From positions 648,001 to 712,000 of the forward strand of contig NZ_JAMZDX010000001.1 of the NCBI RefSeq assembly GCF_024172095.1: a stretch of DNA of 64,000 nt, written 5' to 3'. This DNA comes from Kitasatospora cinereorecta (GTDB lineage Bacteria > Actinomycetota > Actinomycetes > Streptomycetales > Streptomycetaceae). This document shows positions 23,987 through 31,916 of the stretch, in pieces; positions within the stretch are counted from its first letter, which is position 1; every line of letters starts with the position of its first letter. The notes under the pieces are model-generated. The model ran no database searches, was not told the DNA's origin, and worked only from the letters and a program-made list of their open reading frames with translations. Made by a program: the position numbers and the translations under genes.

Positions 23987-25507
23987 GTGCCCTCGCTGAA
24001 CGAACTCGTCCGCCGCCACACCACCCTCACCGGTGCCGATGTGGAGTGGCTGCATCTGCTGGTGTCGGAGTGGCAGCTCCTCTCCGACCTCTCCTTCGCC
24101 GACCTGGTGCTCTGGATCCCCACCTGGGACGGCATCCGCTACGTCTCGGTGGCCCAGATGCGGCCCAACACCGGACCCACCTCGTACCAGGACGACATGG
24201 TCGGCCACCTGGTGCCGCGCGGCCGCCGGCCGCTGCTGGACGCCGCGTACGACGAGGGGCGGATCGTCCGGGAGGGCGACCCGGAGTGGCGGGAGGAGGT
24301 GCCGGTCCGGGTCGAGTCGATCCCGGTCCGCCGCGAGGGCAAGGTGCTCGGCGTGATCGCCCGCAACACCAACCTGCTCACCGTGCGCACCCCCAGCCGG
24401 CTGGAGCTCACCTACCTGCAGAGCGCCTCCGACCTGGCCCAGATGATCGCCGCCGGCAGCTTCCCCTTCCCCGGGGCGGAGCAGGCCGACATGGACGCCG
24501 CCCCCCGGGTCGGCGACGGCCTGATCCGGCTGGACATCGAGGGCGTGGTCACCTACGCCAGCCCCAACGCGCTCTCCGCGTACCACCGGCTCGGCCTCAC
24601 CACCGATCTGGTGGGCAGTCACCTCGGCCAGACCACGGCCGAGTTGGTGCCGCCGAGCCGCGCGGCGGTGCACGAGGCGCTGGTGAAGATGGCCAGCGGC
24701 TGGGCGCCGCGGCAGACCGAGGTGGAGGCCCAGGGCGGCGTGGTCACCCTGCGGACCATCCCGCTCAAGCCCAAGGGCACCCCGACCGGTTCACTCGTGC
24801 TCTGCCGCGACGTCACCGAGCTGCGCCGCCGCGACCGCGAGCTGATGACCAAGGACGCCACCATCCGGGAGATCCACCACCGGGTGAAGAACAACCTGCA
24901 GACGGTGGCCGCGCTGCTGCGCCTGCAGTCCCGCCGGATGGACTCCGACGCCGGGCGGGCGGCGCTGGACGAGGCGGTCCGCCGGGTCGGCTCGATCGCC
25001 ATCGTGCACGAGACGCTCTCCCAGGGGCTGGACGAGGCGGTGGCGTTCGACGAGATCGCCGACCGGGTGCTCGCCATGGTGATGGAGCTCTCCCAGGACG
25101 GCCGGGTGGCCACCCGGCGCAGCGGCTCGTTCGGCATCCTCTCCGCCGAGGTGGCGACCCCGCTGGCGATGATCCTCACCGAAATTTTGCAGAACGCCCT
25201 GGAGCACGCGTTCGGTCCGACCGCGGCGGGCAACCTGGAGGTCAGTGCGCTGCGCGGGCGTGCCCCGGCCGGCGGCAAGGGCTGGTCGGACAGCTGGAGC
25301 GGCGGCGCCAGGCCGGAGGAGTACCTGCTGATCACCGTGCAGGACGACGGCCGCGGCATGCCGGAGGGCTTCGACCCGCAGCAGGCGGGCAACCTCGGGC
25401 TGCAGATCGTGCGCACCCTCGCCACCGGGGAACTGGGCGGCACCTTCGACATGGTGAACGCCCCGGGTGGCGGCACCAAGGTGGTGCTGGAGATCCCGGT
25501 GAAGTGA
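23987..25507 (+). CDS. PdtaS-like sensor histidine kinase (HisKA_2)
   Basis: A 506-residue cytoplasmic kinase without membrane segments. Domains in order: an N-terminal GAF-like H_kinase_N domain (about residues 1-160, including SFADLVLWIPTWDGIRYVSV, given in part), a PAS domain (about 175-285), the HisKA_2 dimerisation domain with the phospho-acceptor in REIHHRVKNNLQTVAALLRL, and an HATPase_c domain with TEILQNALEHAF (N box) and DDGRGMPEGF (G box). It resembles mycobacterial PdtaS, which works with an ANTAR-type RNA-binding response regulator. No regulator gene is adjacent. The GTG at 23987 is the start that fits the conserved N-terminus; an upstream in-frame ATG at 23954 overlaps a dre site. 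Confidence 0.92.
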   Translation: MPSLNELVRRHTTLTGADVEWLHLLVSEWQLLSDLSFADLVLWIPTWDGIRYVSVAQMRPNTGPTSYQDDMVGHLVPRGRRPLLDAAYDEGRIVREGDPEWREEVPVRVESIPVRREGKVLGVIARNTNLLTVRTPSRLELTYLQSASDLAQMIAAGSFPFPGAEQADMDAAPRVGDGLIRLDIEGVVTYASPNALSAYHRLGLTTDLVGSHLGQTTAELVPPSRAAVHEALVKMASGWAPRQTEVEAQGGVVTLRTIPLKPKGTPTGSLVLCRDVTELRRRDRELMTKDATIREIHHRVKNNLQTVAALLRLQSRRMDSDAGRAALDEAVRRVGSIAIVHETLSQGLDEAVAFDEIADRVLAMVMELSQDGRVATRRSGSFGILSAEVATPLAMILTEILQNALEHAFGPTAAGNLEVSALRGRAPAGGKGWSDSWSGGARPEEYLLITVQDDGRGMPEGFDPQQAGNLGLQIVRTLATGELGGTFDMVNAPGGGTKVVLEIPVK

Positions 25508-25543
25508 GCCGGGCGGCCGCCCGTGGCGGCCGGAGAGCAAAAC

Positions 25544-25583
25544 GAGGCCCTGTCGACCGGGGGGGGTGGGTCGACAGGGCCTC
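25544..25583 (+). terminator. Hairpin terminator after the histidine kinase
   Basis: Perfect 15-base stem GAGGCCCTGTCGACC/complement with a G-rich 10-base loop, 36 bases after the stop codon. Confidence 0.88.
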
Positions 25584-25822
25584 TCAACCCGGTCCGGCCG
25601 TCGGGGGGAGTCGGCCGGAACGGGGGCTCTGGGTGGCGCGACGCCCGCCACGTGTGTGTTGCACACGGTGAGCGCCTCAGGTCCACAGTATTGCTCTAAG
25701 TGAGCAGTATCAAGTGTCTGGGGCCGCTCGCGTCGTGGAACCTCGCCGGAGCGGGGGCCCATTCGTCGGAAGGCTCGGCCGGCCATCGCGGCCAAGCCTT
25801 TGATCGTGGCTTGATCAGAAGG

Positions 25823-25841
25823 GCCTGACGGAGCGTCAGGC
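25823..25841 (-). terminator. Short hairpin at the 3' end of the WhiB gene
   Basis: GCCTGACG-GAG-CGTCAGGC overlaps the TGA stop of the WhiB gene. A modest terminator. The stretch 25584-25822 contains no gene; I see only a weak GCTC/GAGC repeat near 25692. Confidence 0.5.
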
Positions 25842-26087
25842 GGTGCGGGCGCGGTTGCGGGCGGCGCGGCGCTTCATCGCACGACGCTCGTCCTCGCTCA
25901 TGCCGCCCCAGACGCCGGCGTCCTGGCCGGTCTCGAGCGCCCACTGCAGGCACTGCTCCATGACGGGGCAGCGGCGGCACACGGCCTTGGCTTCCTCGAT
26001 CTGCAGCAGAGCAGGGCCGGTGTTCCCGATCGGGAAGAACAGCTCCGGGTCCTCTTCGCGGCAGACAGCGCGGTGGCGCCAGTCCAT
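25836..26087 (-). CDS. wblE: WhiB-family Fe-S regulator (WblE/WhiB1-like)
   Basis: An 83-residue WhiB protein with the four cluster-binding cysteines Cys9, Cys37, Cys40 and Cys46 (AVC ... AVCRRCPVMEQC), the GVWGG turn and a basic C-terminal tail (RRAMKRRAARNRARTA) that contacts DNA. The family binds a 4Fe-4S cluster sensitive to oxygen or NO and usually works with the principal sigma factor. Sequence and neighbourhood (next to a lipid-kinase gene and sigH) fit WblE, the streptomycete counterpart of M. tuberculosis WhiB1, which is essential there. The promoter region contains a CRP-like site. Confidence 0.93.
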   Translation of the reverse strand: MDWRHRAVCREEDPELFFPIGNTGPALLQIEEAKAVCRRCPVMEQCLQWALETGQDAGVWGGMSEDERRAMKRRAARNRARTA

Positions 26088-26148
26088 GGTCGTCCAACTC
26101 CTCCGGTCGACGGGCGGTGACCCGGCGACACACTCGATGGCTTGTGAA

Positions 26149-26164
26149 TGTGAACGCTTTCACG
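26149..26164. promoter_or_regulatory. CRP-like site upstream of the WhiB gene
   Basis: TGTGA-ACGCTT-TCACG differs from the classical CRP consensus TGTGA-N6-TCACA at one base. Its centre is about 70 bases upstream of the WhiB ATG. M. tuberculosis whiB1, the counterpart gene, is controlled by CRP. Confidence 0.6.
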
Positions 26165-26312
26165 AATCCCGCAACAGCAAAAGGGACCAAAGGCCCATCG
26201 GGCCCGGGAGGTCTGTGCTGAGGGGGGTTCCGGCTATCAAGGGATCCTGCCGCTGCCACGCCCCTGGGGGCTGTGTGTTGCTCTCGCTGCGGCCTGTCCC
26301 GATCGCCATGTA

Positions 26313-26328
26313 GAGGTTCGCAAACCTC
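26313..26328. promoter_or_regulatory. Palindrome in the WhiB upstream region
   Basis: GAGGTT-CGCA-AACCTC is a perfect 6-base inverted repeat about 230 bases upstream of the WhiB ATG. It could be an operator or an RNA hairpin. The rest of 26088-26454 holds no gene that I can support. Confidence 0.4.
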
Positions 26329-26454
26329 GGACGCGGATACAACCCCCTTCGGCAAGAAATTTTTGATTCTTCGGTGTCGCCTACCTCACAGGCGGTACTT
26401 CTATGGGGTGAAGGGGCTAGCGCGTTCGAGAAGAAGGGCGGGACCCCCTTCTGG

Positions 26455-27426
26455 TCACACAATCACACGCAGTGCCCGCCGAACGCCTGTGAAACTGACC
26501 CGACTCCTGTCTCCAAGGTGGTCCCCGTCCACCTGAAACGGGGCCGGTTCCTGTGAAACCAAGGTGAAGTGCCGGACGTCGTGATAGGAGACGACGTGTT
26601 TACCGGTCGGTCCGGGGGTGCTCGAACCGTCCTCCACCGGAGGGTTCGGACGCAGAATCTGACGGACCGTTCGAGCCGTGCCGAACGCCGTCATTCGAGT
26701 GATGCCGAAGAGATCGAGATCGGTGTCGAAGGAAGCGGAGGGCGAAGGGAACACCGGGCGGTTGCCCAGAAAAGTCCACGGCGAGGTGTTGGAGACTATG
26801 GCCATCACCATCCCCGGCACCGAGTCCTCGCCGTTCATCTCCAGGGTGATCGGGCCGGACCGGCGGTGCTCACGCTCCGTGACGTAGTGCCGGAGCGCCT
26901 CGCGCACGTACAGCGCGTGCGTCGACCTGCGCCCCGACCGGCGCTGCTCCTCCACCCGGCCCACCACGCCGGCGTCGAACCCCAGACCCGCGGTGAACGT
27001 GAACCAGCGGTCCGGCAGCCCCTCCGTCATCGCCTTGCCCAGGCCGATCGCGCGCTCCCGGTGCTGCTCCAGCGCGTCCAGCAGCACCCCGGTGGCCTCC
27101 ACCGGATGATTGGGCAGGCCCAGCGCCCGGGCGAACACATTGGTCGACCCGCCCGGCACCACCGCGAGCCGCGGCACCCGCTCGTTCGGGCCGTGCGCGA
27201 GCAGCCCGTTGACGACCTCGTTGACGGTCCCGTCGCCGCCCAGCGCCACCACCAGGTCCACCTGCCCGTCCTCGGACGCCTGACGGGCCAGGTCCCCGGC
27301 GTGCCCGCGGTACTCCGTGTGGACCACGTCCAGCTTCAGATCGCTGCGCAGGGCATGGGTGAGCACGTCCCGGGTCCGGCCGCTGGTGGTGGTGGCCTTC
27401 GGGTTCACGACCAGGAGTGCGCGCAT
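26455..27426 (-). CDS. Diacylglycerol/lipid kinase-like protein
   Basis: A 323-residue protein of the DagK/LCB5 lipid kinase family. The nucleotide-binding motif GGDGTVNEVVNGL lies near residue 64, followed by PGGSTNVFARALGLP near residue 92. The C-terminal half has the beta-sandwich typical of YegS/DgkB, with the conserved TAGLGFDAGVVGRVE. The likely reaction is ATP-dependent phosphorylation of diacylglycerol or a related lipid at the membrane. It is on the same strand as the WhiB gene, but 367 bases separate them, so they are probably separate units. Confidence 0.88.
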   Translation of the reverse strand: MRALLVVNPKATTTSGRTRDVLTHALRSDLKLDVVHTEYRGHAGDLARQASEDGQVDLVVALGGDGTVNEVVNGLLAHGPNERVPRLAVVPGGSTNVFARALGLPNHPVEATGVLLDALEQHRERAIGLGKAMTEGLPDRWFTFTAGLGFDAGVVGRVEEQRRSGRRSTHALYVREALRHYVTEREHRRSGPITLEMNGEDSVPGMVMAIVSNTSPWTFLGNRPVFPSPSASFDTDLDLFGITRMTAFGTARTVRQILRPNPPVEDGSSTPGPTGKHVVSYHDVRHFTLVSQEPAPFQVDGDHLGDRSRVSFTGVRRALRVIV

Positions 27427-27477
27427 GCCGATCAGCCTACGGGTCGGTACCTCAGGGGCGACCGTTACCCTGCTGGA

Positions 27478-27882
27478 GTGACCGCAGAATCCACCACCCC
27501 CGCTGCCACCCGGCCCACCCCGCTGCTCGCCGGCGCGGCGATCACCGCACTGGAGGGCGCCGCCCTCGCGGGCTGGGGCCTCTACGACCTGGTGGCGGGC
27601 CTGTTCGGCGACTCCGCCGCGCTCGGCCGCTCCGAGATGGGCGGCGGCGTGCTGCTCCTGATGGGTCTCCTCCCCCTGTTGGCGGGGCGCGCCCTGCTCA
27701 AGGCGCGCCGCTGGGGGCGCACGCCGGCGCTGCTGACCAACTCGATCTGCCTCCCCGTCGCCTACTACATGTGGCAGGCCGGGGGCGTGGCCGCCGGCGC
27801 GGGCGTCGTGGTCGCGCTCCTCGGTGTCGCCGGGATCGTCACGCTGCTCAACCCGAAGGTCACCACCCTGCTGTACGGGTAA
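27478..27882 (+). CDS. Small integral membrane protein
   Basis: A 134-residue protein starting with GTG, with about four membrane segments between residues 15 and 130 (LLAGAAITALEGAALAGWGL, GGVLLLMGLLPLLAGRALL, PVAYYMWQAGGVAAGAGVVV and VVALLGVAGIVTLL). No catalytic motif is visible. It is divergent from the lipid kinase gene, with only 51 bases between the two starts, and converges with sigH across repeat copy B. Homologues in actinomycetes are uncharacterised. Confidence 0.82.
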   Translation: MTAESTTPAATRPTPLLAGAAITALEGAALAGWGLYDLVAGLFGDSAALGRSEMGGGVLLLMGLLPLLAGRALLKARRWGRTPALLTNSICLPVAYYMWQAGGVAAGAGVVVALLGVAGIVTLLNPKVTTLLYG

Positions 27883-27887
27883 CAACA

Positions 27888-27990
27888 GGGGCGCGTGGGG
27901 GTACCTCCCGGCCGAAGGCTGGGGGAGAACTGCGCGACCGGCCACCGCTCTACGTGAGTGCAAGGCTGGTCGCGCAGTTCCTCGCGCCCC
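27888..27990. repeat. Intergenic hairpin repeat, copy B
   Basis: GGGGCGCG...CGCGCCCC with the CGGCCGAAGGCTGGGGGAG module in the left arm, that is, inverted relative to copy A. It sits between the convergent membrane-protein gene and sigH and can end transcription from both sides. Confidence 0.88.
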
Positions 27991-28002
27991 TGAAGGTTCG
28001 CT

Positions 28003-28998
28003 TTACTCCTCGACGAGGAGCTTTTCGCGGAGCTGGGCCAGCGTCCTGGCCAGCAGCCGCGAGACGTGCATCTGCGAGATCCCGACCTCCGCCGCGATCT
28101 GCGACTGGGTCATGTTGCGGAAGAACCTCAGCACCAGGATCTTCTGCTCCCGCGGCGGCAGCTGCGCCAGCAGCGGCTTGAGCGACTCCCGGTACTCGAC
28201 GCCCTCCAGCGCCTCGTCGGTCGCGCCCAGGGTGTCGGCCACGGCCGGCGACTCGTCGTCGCTGTCCGGGACGTCCAGCGAGAGCGTGGAGTACGCGTTG
28301 GCGGACTCCAGGCCCTCCAGCACGTCCTCCTCCGAGATGCCGAGGTGCTCGGCCAGCTCGTGGACAGTGGGGGAGCGGCCGTGCCGCTGGGAGAGCTCGC
28401 TGGTCGCCGTGGTGAGCGACAGCCGCAGCTCCTGCAGGCGGCGCGGGACGCGGACCGCCCAGCCCTTGTCCCGGAAGTGCCGCTTGATCTCCCCGACGAT
28501 GGTCGGCGTCGCGTACGTGGAGAACTCGACGCCGCGCTCGTGGTCGAAGCGGTCCACCGACTTGATCAGGCCGATGGTGGCGACCTGGGTCAGGTCGTCC
28601 AGCGGCTCGCCGCGGTTGCGGAACCGGCGGGCCAGGTGCTCGACCAGCGGGATGTGCATCCGCACCAGCTGGTTGCGGATCTCCACCCGCTCCGGGGAGC
28701 CCTCGGGCAGTTCGGACAGCCGGACGAACAGCGCACGGGCGGCCTCCCGGTCCGGAGCGCCCGACCGGTGTCCCTGGGCCGGCACGGCGGCGCGGACGGA
28801 CTCCTCGGCGGCCTGCGGCACGTCGTCCGCGGGCTCGGCCGAGGGCGCCGCGTCGGGCCGCTCCTGCTTCGGGTCGGTCGGCTGGCTCATCCGGTGGGAG
28901 TCCTTCGGGTGCGCTTCGTCTGGGGTGGCGGTGCGGGCAGCGCTCGCCTGGGGCGGTACGACAGCAAAGGTGCGGTCCAGTTCACTCACGGCGATCAC
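28003..28998 (-). CDS. sigH: SigB/SigF-family stress sigma factor (SigH-like)
   Basis: A 331-residue sigma-70 family protein of the SigB/F/G group. Regions 2 to 4 are complete: DDLTQVATIGLIKSVDRFD and FSTYATPTIVGEIKRHFRD (region 2), the region 3 helix HELAEHLGISEEDV, and the region 4 helix-turn-helix SQIAAEVGISQMHVSRLLAR. The ~100-residue N-terminus is low in complexity. It lies 24 bases after the RsbW-like gene, matching the Streptomyces rsbA/prsH-sigH operon for osmotic and heat stress and development. Several starts are possible (GTG at 28998, ATG at 28890); S. coelicolor SigH is known in several N-terminal forms. The longest form is listed. Confidence 0.93.
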   Translation of the reverse strand: MIAVSELDRTFAVVPPQASAARTATPDEAHPKDSHRMSQPTDPKQERPDAAPSAEPADDVPQAAEESVRAAVPAQGHRSGAPDREAARALFVRLSELPEGSPERVEIRNQLVRMHIPLVEHLARRFRNRGEPLDDLTQVATIGLIKSVDRFDHERGVEFSTYATPTIVGEIKRHFRDKGWAVRVPRRLQELRLSLTTATSELSQRHGRSPTVHELAEHLGISEEDVLEGLESANAYSTLSLDVPDSDDESPAVADTLGATDEALEGVEYRESLKPLLAQLPPREQKILVLRFFRNMTQSQIAAEVGISQMHVSRLLARTLAQLREKLLVEE

Positions 28999-29022
28999 CC
29001 GTTCCGTTCCGGGAGCACTTCA

Positions 29023-29436
29023 CTACGGCTGGGACGGTGACCCGCCGCGCTTCTTGTGCAGGCTGATGGAGACCGTGTTGTCCTCGCCGACCGAGGACTC
29101 GACCTCGCCGGCCAGGGCGGAGAGCACCGTCCAGGCGAAGGTGTCGCGCTCGGGGGCGCGGCCGTCGGTGGTCGGTGCGGAGACGGTGACCCGCAGCGCG
29201 TCTCCGACCAGGCGGAACTCGCAGCTGAGGATCGAGCCAGGCACTGCCTGCTGGAGCAGGATGGCGCAGGCCTCGTCCACCGCGATCCGGAGATCCTCGA
29301 TCTCGTCCAGGGTGAAGTCCAACCGGGCCGCGAGACCGGCCGTGGCCGTTCGCAGCACCGAGAGGTAGGCACCCGCAGCGGGCAGCCGGACCTCAACGAA
29401 GTCCTTCACTTCGGGCTCGCCGTCGATCTGGGACAC
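29023..29436 (-). CDS. rsbA: RsbW-type anti-sigma factor (RsbA/PrsH-like)
   Basis: A 137-residue GHKL-fold serine kinase/anti-sigma factor. The ATP-binding N box reads LRIAVDEACAILLQQ, and the C-terminal part gives the remaining Bergerat elements (DTFAWTVLSALAG). It should hold SigH inactive until an anti-sigma antagonist intervenes; no antagonist gene is adjacent. GTG at 29436 has AGGAGG five bases upstream. From memory the sequence is close to S. coelicolor RsbA (PrsH/UshX). Confidence 0.93.
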   Translation of the reverse strand: MSQIDGEPEVKDFVEVRLPAAGAYLSVLRTATAGLAARLDFTLDEIEDLRIAVDEACAILLQQAVPGSILSCEFRLVGDALRVTVSAPTTDGRAPERDTFAWTVLSALAGEVESSVGEDNTVSISLHKKRGGSPSQP

Positions 29437-29552
29437 CCTCACCTCCTGGGTGACGCGCGGTGCTTGCGGCCGGACGGCCGCGGCACTTCCTGTAGCTCGG
29501 TTCAACTGCTTGCCCCAACTGTCCAGAGGGGTGGTGCGGTACGTACCGGTCC

Positions 29553-29576
29553 ATACCCACCCGGGACAGTCGGAAC
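29553..29576 (-). promoter_or_regulatory. SigB/SigH-type promoter upstream of rsbA-sigH
   Basis: On the minus strand GTT-N15-GGGTAT fits the consensus of SigB-family promoters in actinomycetes (GNNT-N14-16-GGGTAY). It is 117 bases upstream of rsbA and would give a feedback loop. A 12-base palindrome CGGTACGTACCG lies just downstream at 29537-29548. Confidence 0.6.
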
Positions 29577-29666
29577 GCCGTGCATCCGCCCGAGACGTTA
29601 CCGCGATCGGTGGGCATCTGTCGTGATCTCGGACGACGATCACGGGAACGAGCGAACCGGGGGCGC

Positions 29667-30149
29667 TCAGCGCGGCTGCGAGCCGAGCTCGGCGAGGGCC
29701 CGGTCGGTGAGCCGGTGCACCGTCCACTCGTCCATCGGGACCGCGCCGAGGGACTTGTAGAAGTTGATCGAGGGCTCGTTCCAGTCGAGCACCGACCACT
29801 CGACCCGGGAGTATCCGCGCTCCACCGCGATCCGGGCCAGCTCGGTCAGCAGGGCCTTGCCGTGGCCGCCGCCGCGCCGGTCCGGGCGGACGTAGAGGTC
29901 CTCCAGGTAGATCCCGTGGGTGCCGCGCCAGGTGGAGAAGTTCCGGAACCACAGGGCGAAGCCGACGCTCTCCCCGGTGGCGTCGTCCTCGGCGATCAGA
30001 CCGAAGACGGCCGGGTTCTCGCCGAAGAGGGCGTCGTGCAGCTGCTCCTCGGTGGCCTTCGCCTCGTGCAGGGCCTTCTCGTACTCGGCGAGCTCGCGGA
30101 TCATCGCGTGGATCGCGGGAACGTCGGTGGCGGTCGCGGTGCGGATCAT
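29667..30149 (-). CDS. GNAT-family N-acetyltransferase (diamine acetyltransferase-like)
   Basis: A 160-residue GNAT protein. Motif A is LYVRPDRRGGGHGKALLTEL, and the region SRVEWSVLDWNEPSINFYKSLGAVPMDEW matches the spermidine/thialysine acetyltransferase (SSAT-like) branch, so a polyamine or related amine is a likely substrate. The ATG at 30149 is at the start of the conserved domain. It is downstream of sodN on the same strand but behind a terminator. Confidence 0.88.
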   Translation of the reverse strand: MIRTATATDVPAIHAMIRELAEYEKALHEAKATEEQLHDALFGENPAVFGLIAEDDATGESVGFALWFRNFSTWRGTHGIYLEDLYVRPDRRGGGHGKALLTELARIAVERGYSRVEWSVLDWNEPSINFYKSLGAVPMDEWTVHRLTDRALAELGSQPR

Positions 30150-30207
30150 ATGGCGAGCGTACTCGCGGGCCGGGCCGACCCGGAAAGGCTTTCTCCTGGG
30201 AAAACAC

Positions 30208-30245
30208 GAAGGCACCCGGTCCGCACGGGCGGGCCGGGTGCCTTC
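30208..30245 (-). terminator. Terminator and 3' UTR hairpin of sodN
   Basis: Stem GAAGGCACCCGG/CCGGGTGCCTTC with a GC-rich loop, starting about 11 bases after the sodN stop. In S. coelicolor the sodN 3' UTR is processed into a small RNA that represses sodF; the short 3' UTR here is the corresponding place. Confidence 0.82.
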
Positions 30246-30256
30246 GGGTGCCTGGA

Positions 30257-30655
30257 TCAGGCGGCCTTCTTGGTCTCCCAGAAGATCCGGTCGATCTCGG
30301 CGATCAGGTCCAGCAGGGCCTGGCCGGTGGCCGGGTCCGTGGACGCCTTGGCGGCCGAGGCGGCCTTGCCGGCGTTGTTGAACAGCTCGTGCAGCTGCGG
30401 GTAGGCCTCGAAGTGCGGGGCCTTGAAGTAGTCGGTGTGCAGCACCGAGAGGTGGTGCTTGACGAGCTCGGCCCGCTCCTCCTTGATGACGATGGCGCGC
30501 GCACGGAAGTGCGGGTCCTCGTTGGCCTGGTACTTCTCCTGAGTGGCCTTCACCGACTCGGCCTCGATGCGGGCCTGGGCGGGGTCGTAGACACCGCAGG
30601 GCAGGTCGCAGTGGGCGTGGGCGGTGACCCGCGGAGCAAACAGACGAGAGAACAT
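30257..30655 (-). CDS. sodN: Nickel superoxide dismutase
   Basis: Converts superoxide to oxygen and hydrogen peroxide in the cytoplasm. The 132-residue precursor has a 14-residue leader (MFSRLFAPRVTAHA) that is cut to expose the mature N-terminal nickel hook HCDLPCGVYDP, in which His1, Cys2 and Cys6 bind Ni. The rest is the expected four-helix domain, ending ALLDLIAEIDRIFWETKKA. The divergent neighbour encodes the protease that removes the leader. The expression of such genes responds to Ni in Streptomyces through Nur. Confidence 0.97.
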   Translation of the reverse strand: MFSRLFAPRVTAHAHCDLPCGVYDPAQARIEAESVKATQEKYQANEDPHFRARAIVIKEERAELVKHHLSVLHTDYFKAPHFEAYPQLHELFNNAGKAASAAKASTDPATGQALLDLIAEIDRIFWETKKAA

Positions 30656-30720
30656 GGGAGTCCTTCCTTAGATCGTCTTCCCGCGCCCGACATTACCCTC
30701 ACGCCCCACCGGTTTCGCTG

Positions 30721-30742
30721 TTGCCCCGGTGGCCTAGGGCAA
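30721..30742. promoter_or_regulatory. Inverted repeat between sodN and sodX
   Basis: TTGCCC-N10-GGGCAA in the 104-base divergent spacer, 18 bases before the sodX start. It is not a clear Nur box (TTGCAA-N5-TTGCAA). Regulator unknown. Confidence 0.4.
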
Positions 30743-30759
30743 AAGAAGGAGTCTGAATC

Positions 30760-31233
30760 GTGCGATACCGGACACTCTTCGGGACGGTCGACGTGCGCGG
30801 TCCCTCGATGCGCCGATTCCTCCTCGACGGGGACCGGGTGCTGGTGCGGTACGGCGCGCCGATCCGGCCCGGTGCGGTGGTGCTGTTCCGGCACCCGCTG
30901 CAGCAGGACCTCCTGGTGATCAAGCGCGCGGTGGGCCGGCGGCCGGGCGGCTGGTGGATGCTCTCCGACAACCCGCTGGTGACCACCGACAGCCGGGAGT
31001 ACGGCCCGGTGCCGGCCGAGCTGGTGCTGGGCCGGGTGCTGCTGCGGCTGCGGCCGCGGCCGGCCTGGCTGGCGCCGGCCCGGGCGGTCGAGCGGGCGGT
31101 GTCGCGCCGGCCGCTGGCGGCGGTGCCGGGGCTGGCGGCCCGGCTCGGGGTGCACCGGCCGCCCGGCCCCCTCGACCCGCTCGACCCCACCGACCCGCTC
31201 GGCCCCGGGGCTCCGCTCAGCCCTGAGCGCTGA
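30760..31233 (+). CDS. sodX: Nickel SOD maturation protease (S26 signal-peptidase-like)
   Basis: A 157-residue protein of the S26 family without an N-terminal membrane anchor. The catalytic serine is Ser16 in RGPSM and the general base is Lys55 in LLVIKRAV, both in the standard S26 positions; DNPLVTTDSREYGPV is the third conserved box. It removes the SodN leader. The C-terminus is Pro/Leu-rich (PLDPLDPTDPLGPG) and variable. The start is GTG. It is divergent to sodN, the arrangement seen in Streptomyces. Its last 17 bases overlap the end of the convergent CGNR gene. Confidence 0.93.
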   Translation: MRYRTLFGTVDVRGPSMRRFLLDGDRVLVRYGAPIRPGAVVLFRHPLQQDLLVIKRAVGRRPGGWWMLSDNPLVTTDSREYGPVPAELVLGRVLLRLRPRPAWLAPARAVERAVSRRPLAAVPGLAARLGVHRPPGPLDPLDPTDPLGPGAPLSPER

Positions 31234-31804
31234 CCGCCCGCTGCGCCTCCTCGCGCTTGCGGGCGCGGTACGCGGCCACGTTGGCGCGGGTCGCGCACCG
31301 GTCGGAGCAGTACCGGCGGGAGCGGTTGGTGGAGGTGTCCAGGTAGGCGTTGCGGCAGGGCGCGGCCTGGCAGATGCCGAGCCGGTCGACGCCGAGCTCG
31401 GTGAGGTGGATGGCCAGGCCCATGCAGGCGACCGCGGTGTAGTTGGCGGCGGCGGTGGGGGCGTTGTCGGCGAGGTGCAGGTGCCAGTCCGGGCGGCCGT
31501 CGGCGTCCAGGTAGTCGTGGCCGGAGACCACCGGGCTGACCGGGTACTCCACCATCAGGCTGTTCAGCAGGTCGACCGCCCGGACCTCCTCGCCGCCGGC
31601 GGCCGCCTCGAACACCCCGCGCAGCCGGGTGCGGACCCCGCGCAGCCGCGGCAGGTCGGACTCGTCGGCGAGCTGGGCGGCGCGCGACGGGCTGCCGAAC
31701 AGCGCGCGCACCGCTTCCACCGAGGTCAGCGCGTCGGTGCCGCGCTCCGGCTCCTCGCTGTTGACCAGCCGGACGGCGAAGTCGGCGTACGAGGCGAGCT
31801 CCAC
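31217..31804 (-). CDS. CGNR zinc-finger protein (ABATE domain regulator)
   Basis: A 195-residue protein. The N-terminal ~140 residues form an ABATE-type domain (FAVRLVNSEEPERGTDALTS, ALFGSPSRAAQL). The C-terminus is a CGNR zinc finger: CQAAPCRNAYLD, followed by RRYCSDRCATRANVAAYR, giving four cysteine ligands. These proteins are thought to be stress-linked transcription factors, but few have been studied. It is convergent with sodX and overlaps it by 17 bases. No ligand or target can be named. Confidence 0.88.
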   Translation of the reverse strand: MELASYADFAVRLVNSEEPERGTDALTSVEAVRALFGSPSRAAQLADESDLPRLRGVRTRLRGVFEAAAGGEEVRAVDLLNSLMVEYPVSPVVSGHDYLDADGRPDWHLHLADNAPTAAANYTAVACMGLAIHLTELGVDRLGICQAAPCRNAYLDTSTNRSRRYCSDRCATRANVAAYRARKREEAQRAVSAQG

Positions 31805-31869
31805 GATGGTCCCTCCCGGGACAAGTAACGGGCGAAGTGCCTCCAGGGTATTACAACCCCGGGGTGCGC

Positions 31870-31907
31870 GTCGGCGCCCGCCGCGGGGGACCGCAACGGG
31901 CGCCGAC
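31870..31907 (-). terminator. Terminator of the amino-acid ABC operon
   Basis: Stem GTCGGCGCCCG/CGGGCGCCGAC (11 pairs) with a 16-base loop, 10 bases after the ATP-binding gene stop. Confidence 0.8.
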
Positions 31908-31916
31908 GGGCGGTGC

